The translations under genes were made by a program, and so were the position numbers. Positions 35,862 to 44,857 of a DNA stretch of 64,000 nt are shown piece after piece; positions within the stretch are counted from its first letter, which is position 1, and the number at the start of each line of letters is the position of its first letter. The DNA is from Mesorhizobium sp. M9A.F.Ca.ET.002.03.1.2 (GTDB lineage: Bacteria > Pseudomonadota > Alphaproteobacteria > Rhizobiales > Rhizobiaceae), in contig NZ_CP034443.1 of assembly GCF_003952365.1 (NCBI RefSeq), positions 6,007,001-6,071,000 on the forward strand. Direction: 5' to 3'. Below the pieces are notes generated by a model. It was given only the letters and a program-made list of their open reading frames with translations. It was not told the origin of the DNA and did not search any database.

Positions 35862-37811
35862 TCAACCCGCCTTGTTCACCCGCATGTACCAGTCCACCAG
35901 CCGGCGGACCTGACGTTCTGTGTAACCGCGTTCGACCATCCGATGCACGAACTCGGTATGCCGTTTCTCCGTTACGCTGTCCTGCTTGGAGCCGAAGCTG
36001 ATCACCGGGAGCAGATCCTCGACTTGGCCGAACATTCGCTTCTCGATGACTTCGCGCAGCTTTTCATAGCTTGTCCATGACGGGTTGCGGCCATGGTTCC
36101 TCGCCCGGGCGCGCAACGTGAACTTGACGACCTCGTTGCGGAAATCCTTGGGATTGGCAATGCCGGCCGGCTTTTCGACTTGCGACAGCTCGTTGTCCAG
36201 CACCTCGCGATTGAGGATCTGGCCGGTATCGGGGTCTTTGTAGTCCTGATCCTCGATCCAGGCGTCGGCGTAGGCGATGTAGCGGTCGAACAAATTCTGG
36301 CCGTATTCGCTGTAGGATTCCAGATAGGCCTTCTGGATTTCATGGCCGATGAACTCGGCATAGCGCGGGGAGAGCTCCGACTTTATGAAGTCGAGATAGG
36401 CGGCTTCCGTCTCCTTCGGGAACTGCTCGCGCTTGATCGCCTCCTCCAGAATGTACATCAGATGCACGGGATCGGCGGCCACTTCCTTGGTGTCATAGTT
36501 GAATGTCTGCGACAGAATCTTGAAAGCGAAGCGTGTGCTGACACCGGTCATGCCCTCGTCGACCCCGGCGGCATCGCGGTATTCCTGAACCGACTTCGCC
36601 TTGGGGTCTACATCCTTGAGGTTCTCGCCGTCATAAACGCGCATCTTCGTGTAGAGCGGCGAATTGTCGTGCTCGGCCAGACGGGTCGAAACGGTGAACC
36701 GGCTGAGAATGTCCAGCACCTCCGGAGCGCAGGCGCTGGAGGCCAACTCGCTTTCGCGCAGCAGCTTTTCGTAGATCTGCCTTTCTTCGGTGACCCGCAG
36801 GCAATATGGCACCTTGACCACCAGGATACGGTCGAGGAACGCCTCGTTGTTCTTGTTGTTCTTGAACTGCAGCCATTCCGACTCGTTGGAATGGGCCACG
36901 ACGATGCCCTGATAAGGGAAGGATCCGAAGTTTTCCGTTCCGTTGTAGCTGCCCTCTTGGGTAGCGGTCAGCAGCGGATGGAGGACTTTGATCGGCGCCT
37001 TGAACATCTCGACGAACTCAAGCAACCCTTGCGTGGTCCGGTTCAGGCCGCCGCTGAAGGAATAGGCGTCCGGATCGGATTGGCTGAAATTCTCGAGTTG
37101 TCTTATGTCGACCTTGCCGACCAGGGCCGAAACGTCCTGGTTGTTCTCATCGCCTGGCTCGGTCTTGGCAATGCCGATCTGGCGCAGCCGCGAAGGCATC
37201 AGCTTCACGACGCTGAATTTGGAGATGTCACCGGACAGTTCATCGAGGCGCTTGGCCGCCCACGGCGAGATCAGGCCGTTCAGCCGGCGCCGCGCGATGC
37301 CGTATTTGTCCTCCAAGAGGTCGGCCATGCGGTCGGGATGGAAAAGCCCGAGCGGCGATTCGAAAACCGGGCTGATCTGGTCGCCGACCTTCAGCGTGTA
37401 GATCGGACGCTGCTCCATCAGCTTCTTCAGCCGCTCGGCGAGCGAGGATTTGCCGCCGCCGACAGGGCCGAGCAGATAGAGAATCTGCTTGCGTTCCTCA
37501 AGCCCTTGAGAGGCATAACGGAAATAGCCGGCGATACGCTCGATCGTGTCCTCCATGCCGTAAAACTCGGCGAAGGAGGGATACACCTTGATCGTCCTGT
37601 TCGAAAAAATGCGGCCGAGCCGCTCATCCATGCTGGTGTCGATCAGGGTGGGCTCGCCGATCGCCTCGACCATCCGTTCAGGCGCCGAAGCATACATCGA
37701 TTTATCCTCGCGGCAGGCGAGGAGATATTGCTGGATGCTTATCTCCTCCTGCGCCGCATTCGTGTAAATCTCCGAAAACAGATCGAAGACGTCGGATTGG
37801 TTCTCACGCAT
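35862..37811 (-). CDS. prkA: PrkA family serine protein kinase (YeaG-like)
   Basis: 649 residues, the usual PrkA length. An AAA-like N-terminal module carries Walker A GPVGGGKSS at residues 115-123 and a region near 290 (TQEGSYNGTENFGSFPYQGIVVAH) that fits the AAA core; the C-terminal part is the PrkA-specific domain. YeaG, the E. coli homologue, is a stress- and nitrogen-starvation-linked kinase. First gene of prkA-DUF444-spoVR, with an EcfG-like promoter upstream. Confidence 0.94.
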   Translation of the reverse strand: MRENQSDVFDLFSEIYTNAAQEEISIQQYLLACREDKSMYASAPERMVEAIGEPTLIDTSMDERLGRIFSNRTIKVYPSFAEFYGMEDTIERIAGYFRYASQGLEERKQILYLLGPVGGGKSSLAERLKKLMEQRPIYTLKVGDQISPVFESPLGLFHPDRMADLLEDKYGIARRRLNGLISPWAAKRLDELSGDISKFSVVKLMPSRLRQIGIAKTEPGDENNQDVSALVGKVDIRQLENFSQSDPDAYSFSGGLNRTTQGLLEFVEMFKAPIKVLHPLLTATQEGSYNGTENFGSFPYQGIVVAHSNESEWLQFKNNKNNEAFLDRILVVKVPYCLRVTEERQIYEKLLRESELASSACAPEVLDILSRFTVSTRLAEHDNSPLYTKMRVYDGENLKDVDPKAKSVQEYRDAAGVDEGMTGVSTRFAFKILSQTFNYDTKEVAADPVHLMYILEEAIKREQFPKETEAAYLDFIKSELSPRYAEFIGHEIQKAYLESYSEYGQNLFDRYIAYADAWIEDQDYKDPDTGQILNREVLDNELSQVEKPAGIANPKDFRNEVVKFTLRARARNHGRNPSWTSYEKLREVIEKRMFGQVEDLLPVISFGSKQDSVTEKRHTEFVHRMVERGYTERQVRRLVDWYMRVNKAG

Positions 37812-37856
37812 GGTATCCTCGCCCCGGCCGGTCTGGTTGCTGTCGCCTCTTCATTC

Positions 37857-37882
37857 AACTGTCGGAAAGCCTTTGCGGTTCC
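37857..37882 (-). promoter_or_regulatory. EcfG-like promoter of the prkA operon
   Basis: On the minus strand: GGAAC, 17 nt, AGTT. The -35 is exact and the -10 is one base off CGTT. It ends 46 nt before the prkA start at 37811. Confidence 0.4.
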
Positions 37883-37971
37883 CTCTCATCACGTAGTGCG
37901 TCTGCGACCGGATGTTAGGGGTCCAGACAGATATCGTCAAAGGAAACCAGCCAGCGAATGACTCGCAGACT

Positions 37972-37996
37972 GGAACATTTCCAAGAGATGTCCATT
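37972..37996 (+). promoter_or_regulatory. Weak EcfG-like promoter
   Basis: GGAAC, 16 nt, CATT: -35 exact, -10 one base off at a usually conserved G. It is 68 nt upstream of the PEBP gene start at 38065. This is the weakest of the set. Confidence 0.25.
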
Positions 37997-38064
37997 CCTC
38001 CATCAGCGTGCTTGCCGAGCAGCAAGTCCGCCGCGAACAAGCTGCTTTTCCGGAGGAATGAACC

Positions 38065-38535
38065 ATGCCGCTTACGCTCAGCAGTTCCGCCTTTGCCGAG
38101 GGTGGAAAAATTCCCGAGAGATATACGCGTGACGGAAAAAACGTATCGCCGCCGCTGAAATGGTCAGGTGTGCCGGACAAGGCGAAGAGTCTCGCCCTCG
38201 TCGTGCAAGACCCTGACGCGCCGAACGGAACGTTCGGCCACTGGGCGGTGTTCAACATCCCGCCTGACGTCGCAGAACTGCCCGACGCCGAGAGTGGCAA
38301 GCCGGGTCCCGAAGCGCTCAGGCAAGCCACGAACGACTTCGGCAACGCCTACTATGACGGTCCTGAACCGCCAGTCGGACACGGCGTCCATCATTACCAT
38401 TTCCGACTTGCCGCGCTCGACACGCCGAGCCTCGCCATTCCGGGAGCTGCGGGCGTGGAGCGGATCTGGCAAGAAGCTCAAAAACATGTGATCGAGGAAG
38501 CAGAATTGGTGGGAACATACGAACGCAGCGAATGA
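38065..38535 (+). CDS. YbhB/YbcL family Raf kinase inhibitor-like protein (PEBP fold)
   Basis: 156 residues, the usual bacterial PEBP length. The ligand-pocket signatures are present: VVQDPDAPNGTFGHWAVFNI near residue 48 and HGVHHYHFRLAALD near residue 108. No signal peptide is seen. GGAGG lies upstream of the ATG. Biological role of bacterial YbhB proteins is unclear; its placement among stress-type genes is suggestive only. Confidence 0.9.
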   Translation: MPLTLSSSAFAEGGKIPERYTRDGKNVSPPLKWSGVPDKAKSLALVVQDPDAPNGTFGHWAVFNIPPDVAELPDAESGKPGPEALRQATNDFGNAYYDGPEPPVGHGVHHYHFRLAALDTPSLAIPGAAGVERIWQEAQKHVIEEAELVGTYERSE

Positions 38536-38649
38536 ATCTGGCGGCACAGGTCATTCGGTCGAAGAGATCTAAATCGTGCTGTCCGGCCCTGCACCAGAAG
38601 CGAGGAACGGCTCTGCACCTTCCCAAGGTCCGACTTTGTATCTCTGCTG

Positions 38650-39087
38650 CTAGACTCCAACGCTTTCGGGCCAAAGCGCCTGGATCTGCTTCGGCAACGC
38701 GTCACGCACCTTCGACGACTGGCCGAGGTCGACATGCCGAGCGAGAACTTTGAACACAGACCTGGTCGCATCCTCGGGATTCACCGGCCGGGTGGATTTC
38801 ATCTCCTCGGCGACGCGCTGCAGGAATTCCTCCAACGAGCGGCTGTTGGCCGGCAGATCACGCGGCCGATACCGATCATAGTAGGCTCCGCGTATGAGAA
38901 GCGGCAGCCCCGCTCCGAGGTTGGCGGCCAATTCGACCTGCAGCCAATCCCGCAAGGTGCGTAAAACGGCTCCCAGCATATGCCAGGCAACGTGCCTGTC
39001 GGGCCCGTGGTCTGCCATGATTTCGTCCAGCCAGATGTTCGTTGTCTGCAGGGTTTTGTCAAAAACTTCCAAACCGGTTGCGCTCAT
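38650..39087 (-). CDS. DUF2267 family protein
   Basis: 145 residues, all predicted helical. It has the DUF2267 pattern of two related helical halves: TTNIWLDEIMADHG, AWHMLGAVLRTLRDWLQVELAANLGAGLPLLIRGAYYD in the first, and VFKVLARHVDLGQSSKVRDALPKQIQALWP in the second. The ATG at 39087 is preceded by AAGGAGG. Function unknown; members are often stress-induced in alphaproteobacteria. An EcfG-like promoter lies about 50 nt upstream. Confidence 0.82.
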   Translation of the reverse strand: MSATGLEVFDKTLQTTNIWLDEIMADHGPDRHVAWHMLGAVLRTLRDWLQVELAANLGAGLPLLIRGAYYDRYRPRDLPANSRSLEEFLQRVAEEMKSTRPVNPEDATRSVFKVLARHVDLGQSSKVRDALPKQIQALWPESVGV

Positions 39088-39135
39088 CGTCGCCTCCTTC
39101 AGCATGGGCAATCCCAACACCCGCCATGACGGGCA

Positions 39136-39160
39136 AACGGGGATAGAGCGCAATTGTTTC
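39136..39160 (-). promoter_or_regulatory. EcfG-like promoter
   Basis: On the minus strand: GAAAC, 16 nt, CGTT. The -10 is exact and the -35 has one mismatch (A for G at position 2). It lies 48 nt upstream of the DUF2267 start. Confidence 0.35.
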
Positions 39161-39227
39161 GTCATTTGTCGAAAATGCTCAAGGAGCACCGCCGAAGTGC
39201 AGCTTTCGTTCGAACCCTCAGTTGCCC

Positions 39228-39253
39228 GGAACCTTCCGCCCCTCTCGCTGGTT
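39228..39253 (+). promoter_or_regulatory. EcfG-like promoter of the caa3 oxidase operon
   Basis: GGAAC, 17 nt, GGTT: -35 exact, -10 one base off consensus. It ends 20 nt before the chosen oxidase subunit II start at 39274. If that start is correct the leader would be short; the match may be chance. Confidence 0.3.
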
Positions 39254-39273
39254 TATCCGCAGAGGGGTTGGAA

Positions 39274-40251
39274 ATGGGTCAATATTTCAGCCTGTCCGCT
39301 GCGTCATTATTGCTCGCGAGCTATGCCGGCGCCCGGTCGGTACTTGAGCCCGCGGGAGAGGAAGCGCAGCAGATAGCGATATTGTTCTGGGTGATGCTGA
39401 GCAGCGGCGCGCTTATCTGGCTGGGCGTCGTCGCTCTGCTTCTTCATGCAGCCCTGTTCAATCGCCACGCGCTGAACGAAAGGTCTGCCGGCAGGATCAT
39501 CCTTTGGGGCGGCGTCGTCTTCCCGTCGGTCACGCTTTGTGCCCTGCTCGCCTATGCACTGTGGCTGATGCCTGGCCTTAGGCCTTTCACCCAGGCGATG
39601 GGCTCCACCGCCCTGCGGATCGAAATCACCGGCAGGCAGTTCTGGTGGGAAGTCGTCTATCACCCATCTCAGGGCCCTCCGGTCGCTTCCGCCAACGAGA
39701 TCAGGCTGCCGGTTGGCGAACGGGTCGAGCTGACCCTGAAAAGCGCCGATGAGATCCATTCCTTCTGGATCCCACCGCTCGGCGGCAAGATGGACATGAT
39801 CCCCGGCCGCACCAACAGGCTTTCGCTCATGGCCACGAAACCCGGAGTCTTCCGCGGCCCCTGCACGGAATATTGCGGCACGTCTCACGCGCTGATGGCG
39901 TTCTCGGCCGTGGCGATGGAGCCCGAAGCATTCCGGTCCTGGCTGACCGCCCAGGCAATTCCTGCCGAAAGCGCAGGCGCGAGCGGCGGCGCGCTGTTCC
40001 TGCGTCATGGCTGCGGATCCTGCCATTTCGTCGCGGGCACCGATGCGCGCGGTCTGATCGGCCCGGATCTTTCGCATGTCGGTTCCCGCGCCACCGTCGG
40101 CGCCGGCATCCTGCCGAACACCGAAGACGCCATCGCCCGCTTCATCGCCCGGCCCGAACTGATCAAGCCCGGTTCCAGAATGCCGGCCTTCGACATGTTG
40201 CCGCCGGAAGACATTCGCGCCATCGCCACCTGGCTGAGAGGCCTGCAATGA
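39274..40251 (+). CDS. Cytochrome c oxidase subunit II with fused cytochrome c domain (caa3 type)
   Basis: 325 residues. Two membrane helices lie at about residues 25-52 and 65-88. The CuA domain has CTEYCGTSHALM with Cys197, Cys201, His205 and Met208. A C-terminal cytochrome c domain follows, heme site CGSCH at residues 247-251, axial Met in SRMPAF. This is the caa3 arrangement, which takes electrons directly from cytochrome c. ATG 39274 is chosen because AGAGGGG precedes it; an in-frame ATG at 39154 would add 40 polar residues. It overlaps subunit I by 4 bp. Confidence 0.9.
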   Translation: MGQYFSLSAASLLLASYAGARSVLEPAGEEAQQIAILFWVMLSSGALIWLGVVALLLHAALFNRHALNERSAGRIILWGGVVFPSVTLCALLAYALWLMPGLRPFTQAMGSTALRIEITGRQFWWEVVYHPSQGPPVASANEIRLPVGERVELTLKSADEIHSFWIPPLGGKMDMIPGRTNRLSLMATKPGVFRGPCTEYCGTSHALMAFSAVAMEPEAFRSWLTAQAIPAESAGASGGALFLRHGCGSCHFVAGTDARGLIGPDLSHVGSRATVGAGILPNTEDAIARFIARPELIKPGSRMPAFDMLPPEDIRAIATWLRGLQ

Positions 40252-42764
40252 GCCCTGCGATCAAGGAGCGTTCGCGGGAGGAATACAAGGCGCAGGAAGA
40301 ACGGCTGCGCGCCGTCTGGGCCAATCCGACCGGCTGGCGCTACTGGACCTCGGTGAACAATTTCCAGATCGGCCTCTGGTACGGCTCGGCGGCCTTCGCC
40401 TTCATGCTGTTCGCCGGCGCGCTCGCGTTGCTCATGCGCCTGCAGCTTGCCGTGCCCGACAACGACTTCCTGTCGGCCGACGTCTTCAACCAGGCCTTCA
40501 CCCTGCACGGCACGGTGATGATGTTCCTGTTCGCGGTGCCTATCTTCGAGGCGGTCGCGATCTTCCTCCTGCCGCCGATGCTGGGCGCGCGCGAGATGCC
40601 ATTCCCTCGCCTCGGGGCCTTCGGCTTTTGGAGCTTTTTACTCGGCGGCATCTTCGTCTGCGGCTCGATCTTCTTCAATGCGGCGCCATCCTCGGGATGG
40701 TTCATGTATCCGCCGCTCGCCACCGACAAGGAATTCTCCGGCATCGGGGCCGACATCTGGCTGCTCGGCCTCTCCTTCATCGAGGTTGCGTCGATCGCGG
40801 CCGCCGTCGAACTCATCGTCGGCATCATGAAGTGCCGCGCGCCCGGCATGCGCATCAACCTGATGCCGCTCTTCGCCTGGTACCTGCTGATCGTGGCGGG
40901 AATGATCCTGTTCGCCTTCCCGCCGCTGATCGCCGGCGACCTCTTGTTCGAGATGGAGCGCATGTTCGACTGGCCGTTCTTCGACGCGGCGCGCGGCGGC
41001 GACCCGCTGCTCTGGCAGCATCTGTTCTGGATCTTCGGCCATCCGGAGGTCTACATCATCTTCCTGCCGGCCATCGCCCTGATGGCGATGATCGTGCCGA
41101 CTTTTTCCCAGCGTCCGATCGTCGGTTATTCCTGGATCGTGCTCGCGGCAGTGGGAACGGGCTTCCTCTCCTTCGGCCTGTGGGTGCATCACATGTTTGC
41201 GACAGGCCTGCCGCAGATCTCGCTGGCCTTCTTCTCGGCCGCCTCCGAGGCGGTGGCGATCCCGACGGGCGTGCAGATCTTCGTCTTCATCGCCACCATG
41301 CTGGCCGGCCGGGTGATTTTCTCGACCCCGATGCTGTTCGGCACCGGAGGATTGGCCATCTTCGTCATCGGCGGGCTGTCGGGCGTCATGGTAGCGCTCG
41401 CGCCCTTTGACTGGCAAGCACACGACACCTACTTCATCGTCGCGCACCTTCACTACGTGATGATCGGCGGCATGCTTTTTCCGGTCGTGGCCGGGCTCTA
41501 TTACTACTATCCGCTGATCGAAGCGAAGAAGCTCTCCGACCGTCTGGGACAGTTCGCCTTCTGGCTGATGTTCTGCGGCTTCAACGTCGCCTTCTTCCCC
41601 ATGCATCTGAGCGGCTTGCGCGGCATGCCCCGGCGCGTTTTCACCTATCCGGCCGAAATCGGCTGGGACTGGCTGAACCTGATCTCGACGGCCGGAGCCT
41701 TCATCTTCGCAGCGGGCGTGCTGGTGATTGTCTTCGACGTGCTCAGGCCGAAGCGCCGGGAGCCGCGCGGCGAATTCAACCCATGGAACGCCGGCACGCT
41801 GGAATGGATTACCGAGCCCGAGGAGAACTGGGGCGTCCGCTCGATACCCATCGTGCAAAGCCGGTATCCCCTCTGGGACCAGAAGGATCTTGCGCGCAAG
41901 GTCAATGAAGGCCGCTGTTACCTGCCGGATGCAGAAGAAGGAAAGCGCGAAGGCATGGTCACCTCCGTGCTCGACGCCCACCCCATCCAGGTGCTGCGCG
42001 TCGGCGGTACTTCCCATGTCACCATCGTCTCGGCTTTTTCGCTCGGGGCCGTTTTCATCGCGCTCACCTTCCACTGGTGGATCGCGACGGCGCTGGCCGC
42101 GATCATCTGTCTTTGCGCCGTCATCTACTGGCTCTGGACGGGAACCGGAGAAGTCCCCGAGGAGCCGGAAAAGGACGTCGGCCTCGGCCTCAGCCTGCCG
42201 CTTTATGCCTCCGGTCCCGATTCGGTTGGCTGGTGGGCAATGTTCATCACCATGGTGGGCGACAGCACTGCCTTCGCCAGCCTGGTCTTCGGCTATTTCT
42301 TCTACTGGACGATTCACGCCGACTTCACCGCAGGGATTGCCGGGCCCGATGCGGTCTGGTCACTGGCGGCTGCCGTCCTGTTCGCTGCGGCGTGGGGCTT
42401 GATGGTGGCGGCCCGCATGTTCAACAGGCGCGGCGCCATATCCGCCATGCGCGGCTTGCTGGTGCTGTCCCTGCTAACCACTGTTGCCGCCTCCGCCGCG
42501 GGCTTGGCCGGACCGTGGTCACCCGGCATGGACCCGACGAGCCACGTCTATCCCGCAATCGTGTGGATCCTGGTGATCTGGGTGCTCGCGCATGCGGCGG
42601 TCGGCACGATCATGCAGGCCTATTGCCTGGCACGCTCGCTGGCGGGCCGACTGACGCCGAAGCATGACATGGACCTAGGCAACGTGGTGCTCTACTGGCA
42701 TTTCCTGCTGGTCGCCGCCGTCATCACCTTCGCCGTCATTGGCCTCTTTCCGGCAGCGATGTGA
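40248..42764 (+). CDS. Cytochrome c oxidase, fused subunits I and III
   Basis: 838 residues. Residues 1 to about 600 form subunit I: heme ligand in HGTVMMFLF, CuB/tyrosine site GHPEVY at about residues 264-269 with proton-path Glu267 (A1-type), CuB pair HHMFATG, and HDTYFIVAHLHYVMIGG for hemes a and a3. After a hydrophilic linker, residues from about 640 form a subunit III-like bundle (WWAMFITMVGDSTAFASLVFGY). Fused I-III proteins are known among caa3 oxidases. It catalyses oxygen reduction coupled to proton pumping. Start overlaps subunit II stop (ATGA). Confidence 0.93.
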   Translation: MSPAIKERSREEYKAQEERLRAVWANPTGWRYWTSVNNFQIGLWYGSAAFAFMLFAGALALLMRLQLAVPDNDFLSADVFNQAFTLHGTVMMFLFAVPIFEAVAIFLLPPMLGAREMPFPRLGAFGFWSFLLGGIFVCGSIFFNAAPSSGWFMYPPLATDKEFSGIGADIWLLGLSFIEVASIAAAVELIVGIMKCRAPGMRINLMPLFAWYLLIVAGMILFAFPPLIAGDLLFEMERMFDWPFFDAARGGDPLLWQHLFWIFGHPEVYIIFLPAIALMAMIVPTFSQRPIVGYSWIVLAAVGTGFLSFGLWVHHMFATGLPQISLAFFSAASEAVAIPTGVQIFVFIATMLAGRVIFSTPMLFGTGGLAIFVIGGLSGVMVALAPFDWQAHDTYFIVAHLHYVMIGGMLFPVVAGLYYYYPLIEAKKLSDRLGQFAFWLMFCGFNVAFFPMHLSGLRGMPRRVFTYPAEIGWDWLNLISTAGAFIFAAGVLVIVFDVLRPKRREPRGEFNPWNAGTLEWITEPEENWGVRSIPIVQSRYPLWDQKDLARKVNEGRCYLPDAEEGKREGMVTSVLDAHPIQVLRVGGTSHVTIVSAFSLGAVFIALTFHWWIATALAAIICLCAVIYWLWTGTGEVPEEPEKDVGLGLSLPLYASGPDSVGWWAMFITMVGDSTAFASLVFGYFFYWTIHADFTAGIAGPDAVWSLAAAVLFAAAWGLMVAARMFNRRGAISAMRGLLVLSLLTTVAASAAGLAGPWSPGMDPTSHVYPAIVWILVIWVLAHAAVGTIMQAYCLARSLAGRLTPKHDMDLGNVVLYWHFLLVAAVITFAVIGLFPAAM

Positions 42765-42771
42765 GGTGGCG

Positions 42772-43152
42772 ATGCGGCTTATCCCGAAAGAGATCGAAAC
42801 GCTCTGGACGCTGTTTACCGCGCCCGTGGTGTGGATTGCGCATTTTCTCGTCTGCTACGTAGGCGCCGCGGTCTATTGCGCCAAACCCGAGCTTGTCGGG
42901 CTCAGTTTCGGCGCTGTGCGCGCGGGCATCGCTGCCGCCACTGTGATCGCCCTCTCGCTCATCGCGCTGTCCGCATGGCTCGCCTGGCGGCAGTGGGGCT
43001 TCGGCACCGACGATCCGCCCCATGACGACCCGACGAGACGGGACCGGTCCCTGTTCCAAGGCTTTGCGACGCTGCTGCTCTCGGGTCTCAGCTTCATCGC
43101 CGTGATCTTCACCGCGATGCCCGCATTGTTCCTGACGGAGTGTATCCGGTGA
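42772..43152 (+). CDS. Small integral membrane protein of the oxidase operon
   Basis: 126 residues with three predicted membrane helices at about 15-37, 48-70 and 97-120. It begins MRLIPKEIETLWTLFTAPVVWI. It is found between the fused oxidase subunit and a CtaG-type assembly factor and overlaps the latter (GTGA), so it is probably an oxidase-associated factor or small subunit. GAGGTGG precedes the start. No family function is known to me. Confidence 0.75.
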   Translation: MRLIPKEIETLWTLFTAPVVWIAHFLVCYVGAAVYCAKPELVGLSFGAVRAGIAAATVIALSLIALSAWLAWRQWGFGTDDPPHDDPTRRDRSLFQGFATLLLSGLSFIAVIFTAMPALFLTECIR

Positions 43153-43772
43153 AACGGGCCTGCCTCATCGCCGGTCTCTTTGTCCTCGCCCTGGTCTGGC
43201 TCGGACCGCTGCTCGACGCCTGGCGGGAATCGTTCTCGGCGCACATGCTGGCGCATATGGGAGTGGTGGCGATTGCTGCGCCACTGCTGGCGATTGGGAC
43301 CCAGCTCGGCCCGACATCAGATGCAAGCCGGGCGTTCGTCCTCGCCCTTCCCGCCTCGCTCGTGGAATTCATCGTCGTCTGGTCCTGGCACGCGCCGGCC
43401 TTGCGGGCTCTGGCGGAGAGCTCACTGTTTGTCACCGCCATCGAGCAGACCACGTTCCTCGCCGCCGGGCTATTCCTGTGGTTGGCCTGCCTGCCGCGCC
43501 GCGACCCGGTCATCACTGGCAATGCCGCCGGCGCCTTCGCCCTGCTTCTCACGTCCATCCATATGACCTTGCTTGGCGCACTGCTGGCGTTGGCTCCGAG
43601 GCCGCTCTATGGCGCGGACGAGGTCAGTTGCTTCGGCATCGTGCTTTCCGCGCAGCATGATCAGGAGCTTGGCGGCGTGATCATGCTTCTGGTCGGCGCT
43701 GCGGTCTATCTTGCCGGCGGCGTGACGCTTCTTGCGCGCATGCTTGCCACACCCCCGCGGAAGACGGTCTGA
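43149..43772 (+). CDS. ctaG: CtaG-like cytochrome c oxidase assembly factor (caa3 type)
   Basis: 207 residues, mostly membrane helices, with the caa3_CtaG layout: SAHMLAHMGVVAIAAPLLAIG near residue 35, HAPALRALAESSLFVTAIEQ near 80, and a histidine-rich SIHMTLLGALLALAPRPLYG near 140. These proteins help deliver copper or assemble caa3 oxidases. A GTG start at 43149 is preferred to the GTG at 43140 because it overlaps the previous stop and GGAG is at the right distance. Its stop overlaps the next ATG by one base. Confidence 0.82.
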   Translation: MKRACLIAGLFVLALVWLGPLLDAWRESFSAHMLAHMGVVAIAAPLLAIGTQLGPTSDASRAFVLALPASLVEFIVVWSWHAPALRALAESSLFVTAIEQTTFLAAGLFLWLACLPRRDPVITGNAAGAFALLLTSIHMTLLGALLALAPRPLYGADEVSCFGIVLSAQHDQELGGVIMLLVGAAVYLAGGVTLLARMLATPPRKTV

Positions 43773-44857
43773 TGCATATCAGTTGGAAGAAACTCGCCAT
43801 CGCGCTTGCCATCCTGCCCTTCGTCGTGGTGCTGGCGGCCTGGATCGGCTTTTTCAATGTCGGTGCCTCAAGCGGCCATTGGAAGATCACCGAGTGGTTT
43901 CTCCATTTCGCCATGCGATCGGCTGTGCGCACCTACGCCCTGGCGGTCGATGTTCCCGAAGCCTTGCCGCGTCATGCGATCCAGCCGGCCGCCGGGCATT
44001 TCGCGCGCGGCTGCGCCATCTGTCACGGTGCGCCGGGCGAACCGCGGTCTCCTGTCGTAACGAGGATGCTGCCGCAGCCGCCTGACCTTGCCGGAACCGT
44101 CGGCGAATGGACCGACGCGCAGCTTTTCCGCCTCGTCAAGCACGGCGTGCGCTTCACCGGCATGCCCGCCTGGCCGGCGCAGGAACGCGACGACGAGGTC
44201 TGGGCGATGGTCGCCTTCCTGCGCGAACTGCCGTCAATGGACGAAGCCACCTATCGTGACCTCGCTTATGGAGAAAGGCTTGCACCTCCTGCGGGCGTTG
44301 CCGGAATCCTAAGGCAGGCGCTGGCCGATTGCGCCCGCTGCCATGGCGAGGATGGCCTCGGGCGCGGCCCAGCGATACCCGTTCTCGCCGGGCAGAGCGA
44401 GGCCTACCTTCTTGAAAGTCTGCGTGCCTACGCCGCGGGAGGCCGGGCAAGCGGGATGATGAGCCTGCCCGCCATTGCGGCGGGGTCTCACCTCTGGCCG
44501 GACCTGGCCAGGCATTTCGCCGCCTTGCCGACGACCGACCCGGACGGCGGAGGCGATCCCGCACTTGTCCGGCGCGGCAAGGAAATCGCCGGGCGGGGCG
44601 TGAAGGCGGCCAGCGTGCCCGCCTGCCTTGGCTGCCACGGAAGACAGGATCGCAGCCCGCTCTACCCCTCCATCGCCGGCCAGCCCGAGCGTTACATCGA
44701 GGCACAGCTCGGGCTGTTCAGGGCGGGAAAGCGGGGTGGAACGCGCTTCGGCCATCTCATGGCGAATGCCGCCAAAGGCCTGACGAACGAAGATATCCGC
44801 GCGCTTGCGGCCTATTTCTCGCTACCGGCTGCTTCGTCCGCAACCGGAGTGCAATGA
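43772..44857 (+). CDS. Tri-heme c-type cytochrome, membrane anchored
   Basis: 361 residues. An N-terminal hydrophobic segment at about residues 5-28 acts as a signal or anchor. Three heme-binding sites are present: CAICH from residue 81, CARCH from 187, CLGCH from 285, each in a cytochrome c domain with a downstream Met. It probably sits in the periplasm and carries electrons from a dehydrogenase to the caa3 oxidase. The arrangement recalls the cytochrome subunit of alcohol or gluconate dehydrogenases. Its stop overlaps the sorbosone dehydrogenase-like gene by 4 bp. Confidence 0.9.
   Translation: MHISWKKLAIALAILPFVVVLAAWIGFFNVGASSGHWKITEWFLHFAMRSAVRTYALAVDVPEALPRHAIQPAAGHFARGCAICHGAPGEPRSPVVTRMLPQPPDLAGTVGEWTDAQLFRLVKHGVRFTGMPAWPAQERDDEVWAMVAFLRELPSMDEATYRDLAYGERLAPPAGVAGILRQALADCARCHGEDGLGRGPAIPVLAGQSEAYLLESLRAYAAGGRASGMMSLPAIAAGSHLWPDLARHFAALPTTDPDGGGDPALVRRGKEIAGRGVKAASVPACLGCHGRQDRSPLYPSIAGQPERYIEAQLGLFRAGKRGGTRFGHLMANAAKGLTNEDIRALAAYFSLPAASSATGVQ

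Noticed and set aside
36093..37961. A 622-codon plus-strand frame opposite prkA
   Set aside because: Antisense shadow; prkA has Walker A and the full family length.
40638..42317. A 559-codon minus-strand frame opposite the oxidase gene
   Set aside because: His/Asp/Arg-rich shadow translation without a domain; the oxidase frame has all heme ligands.
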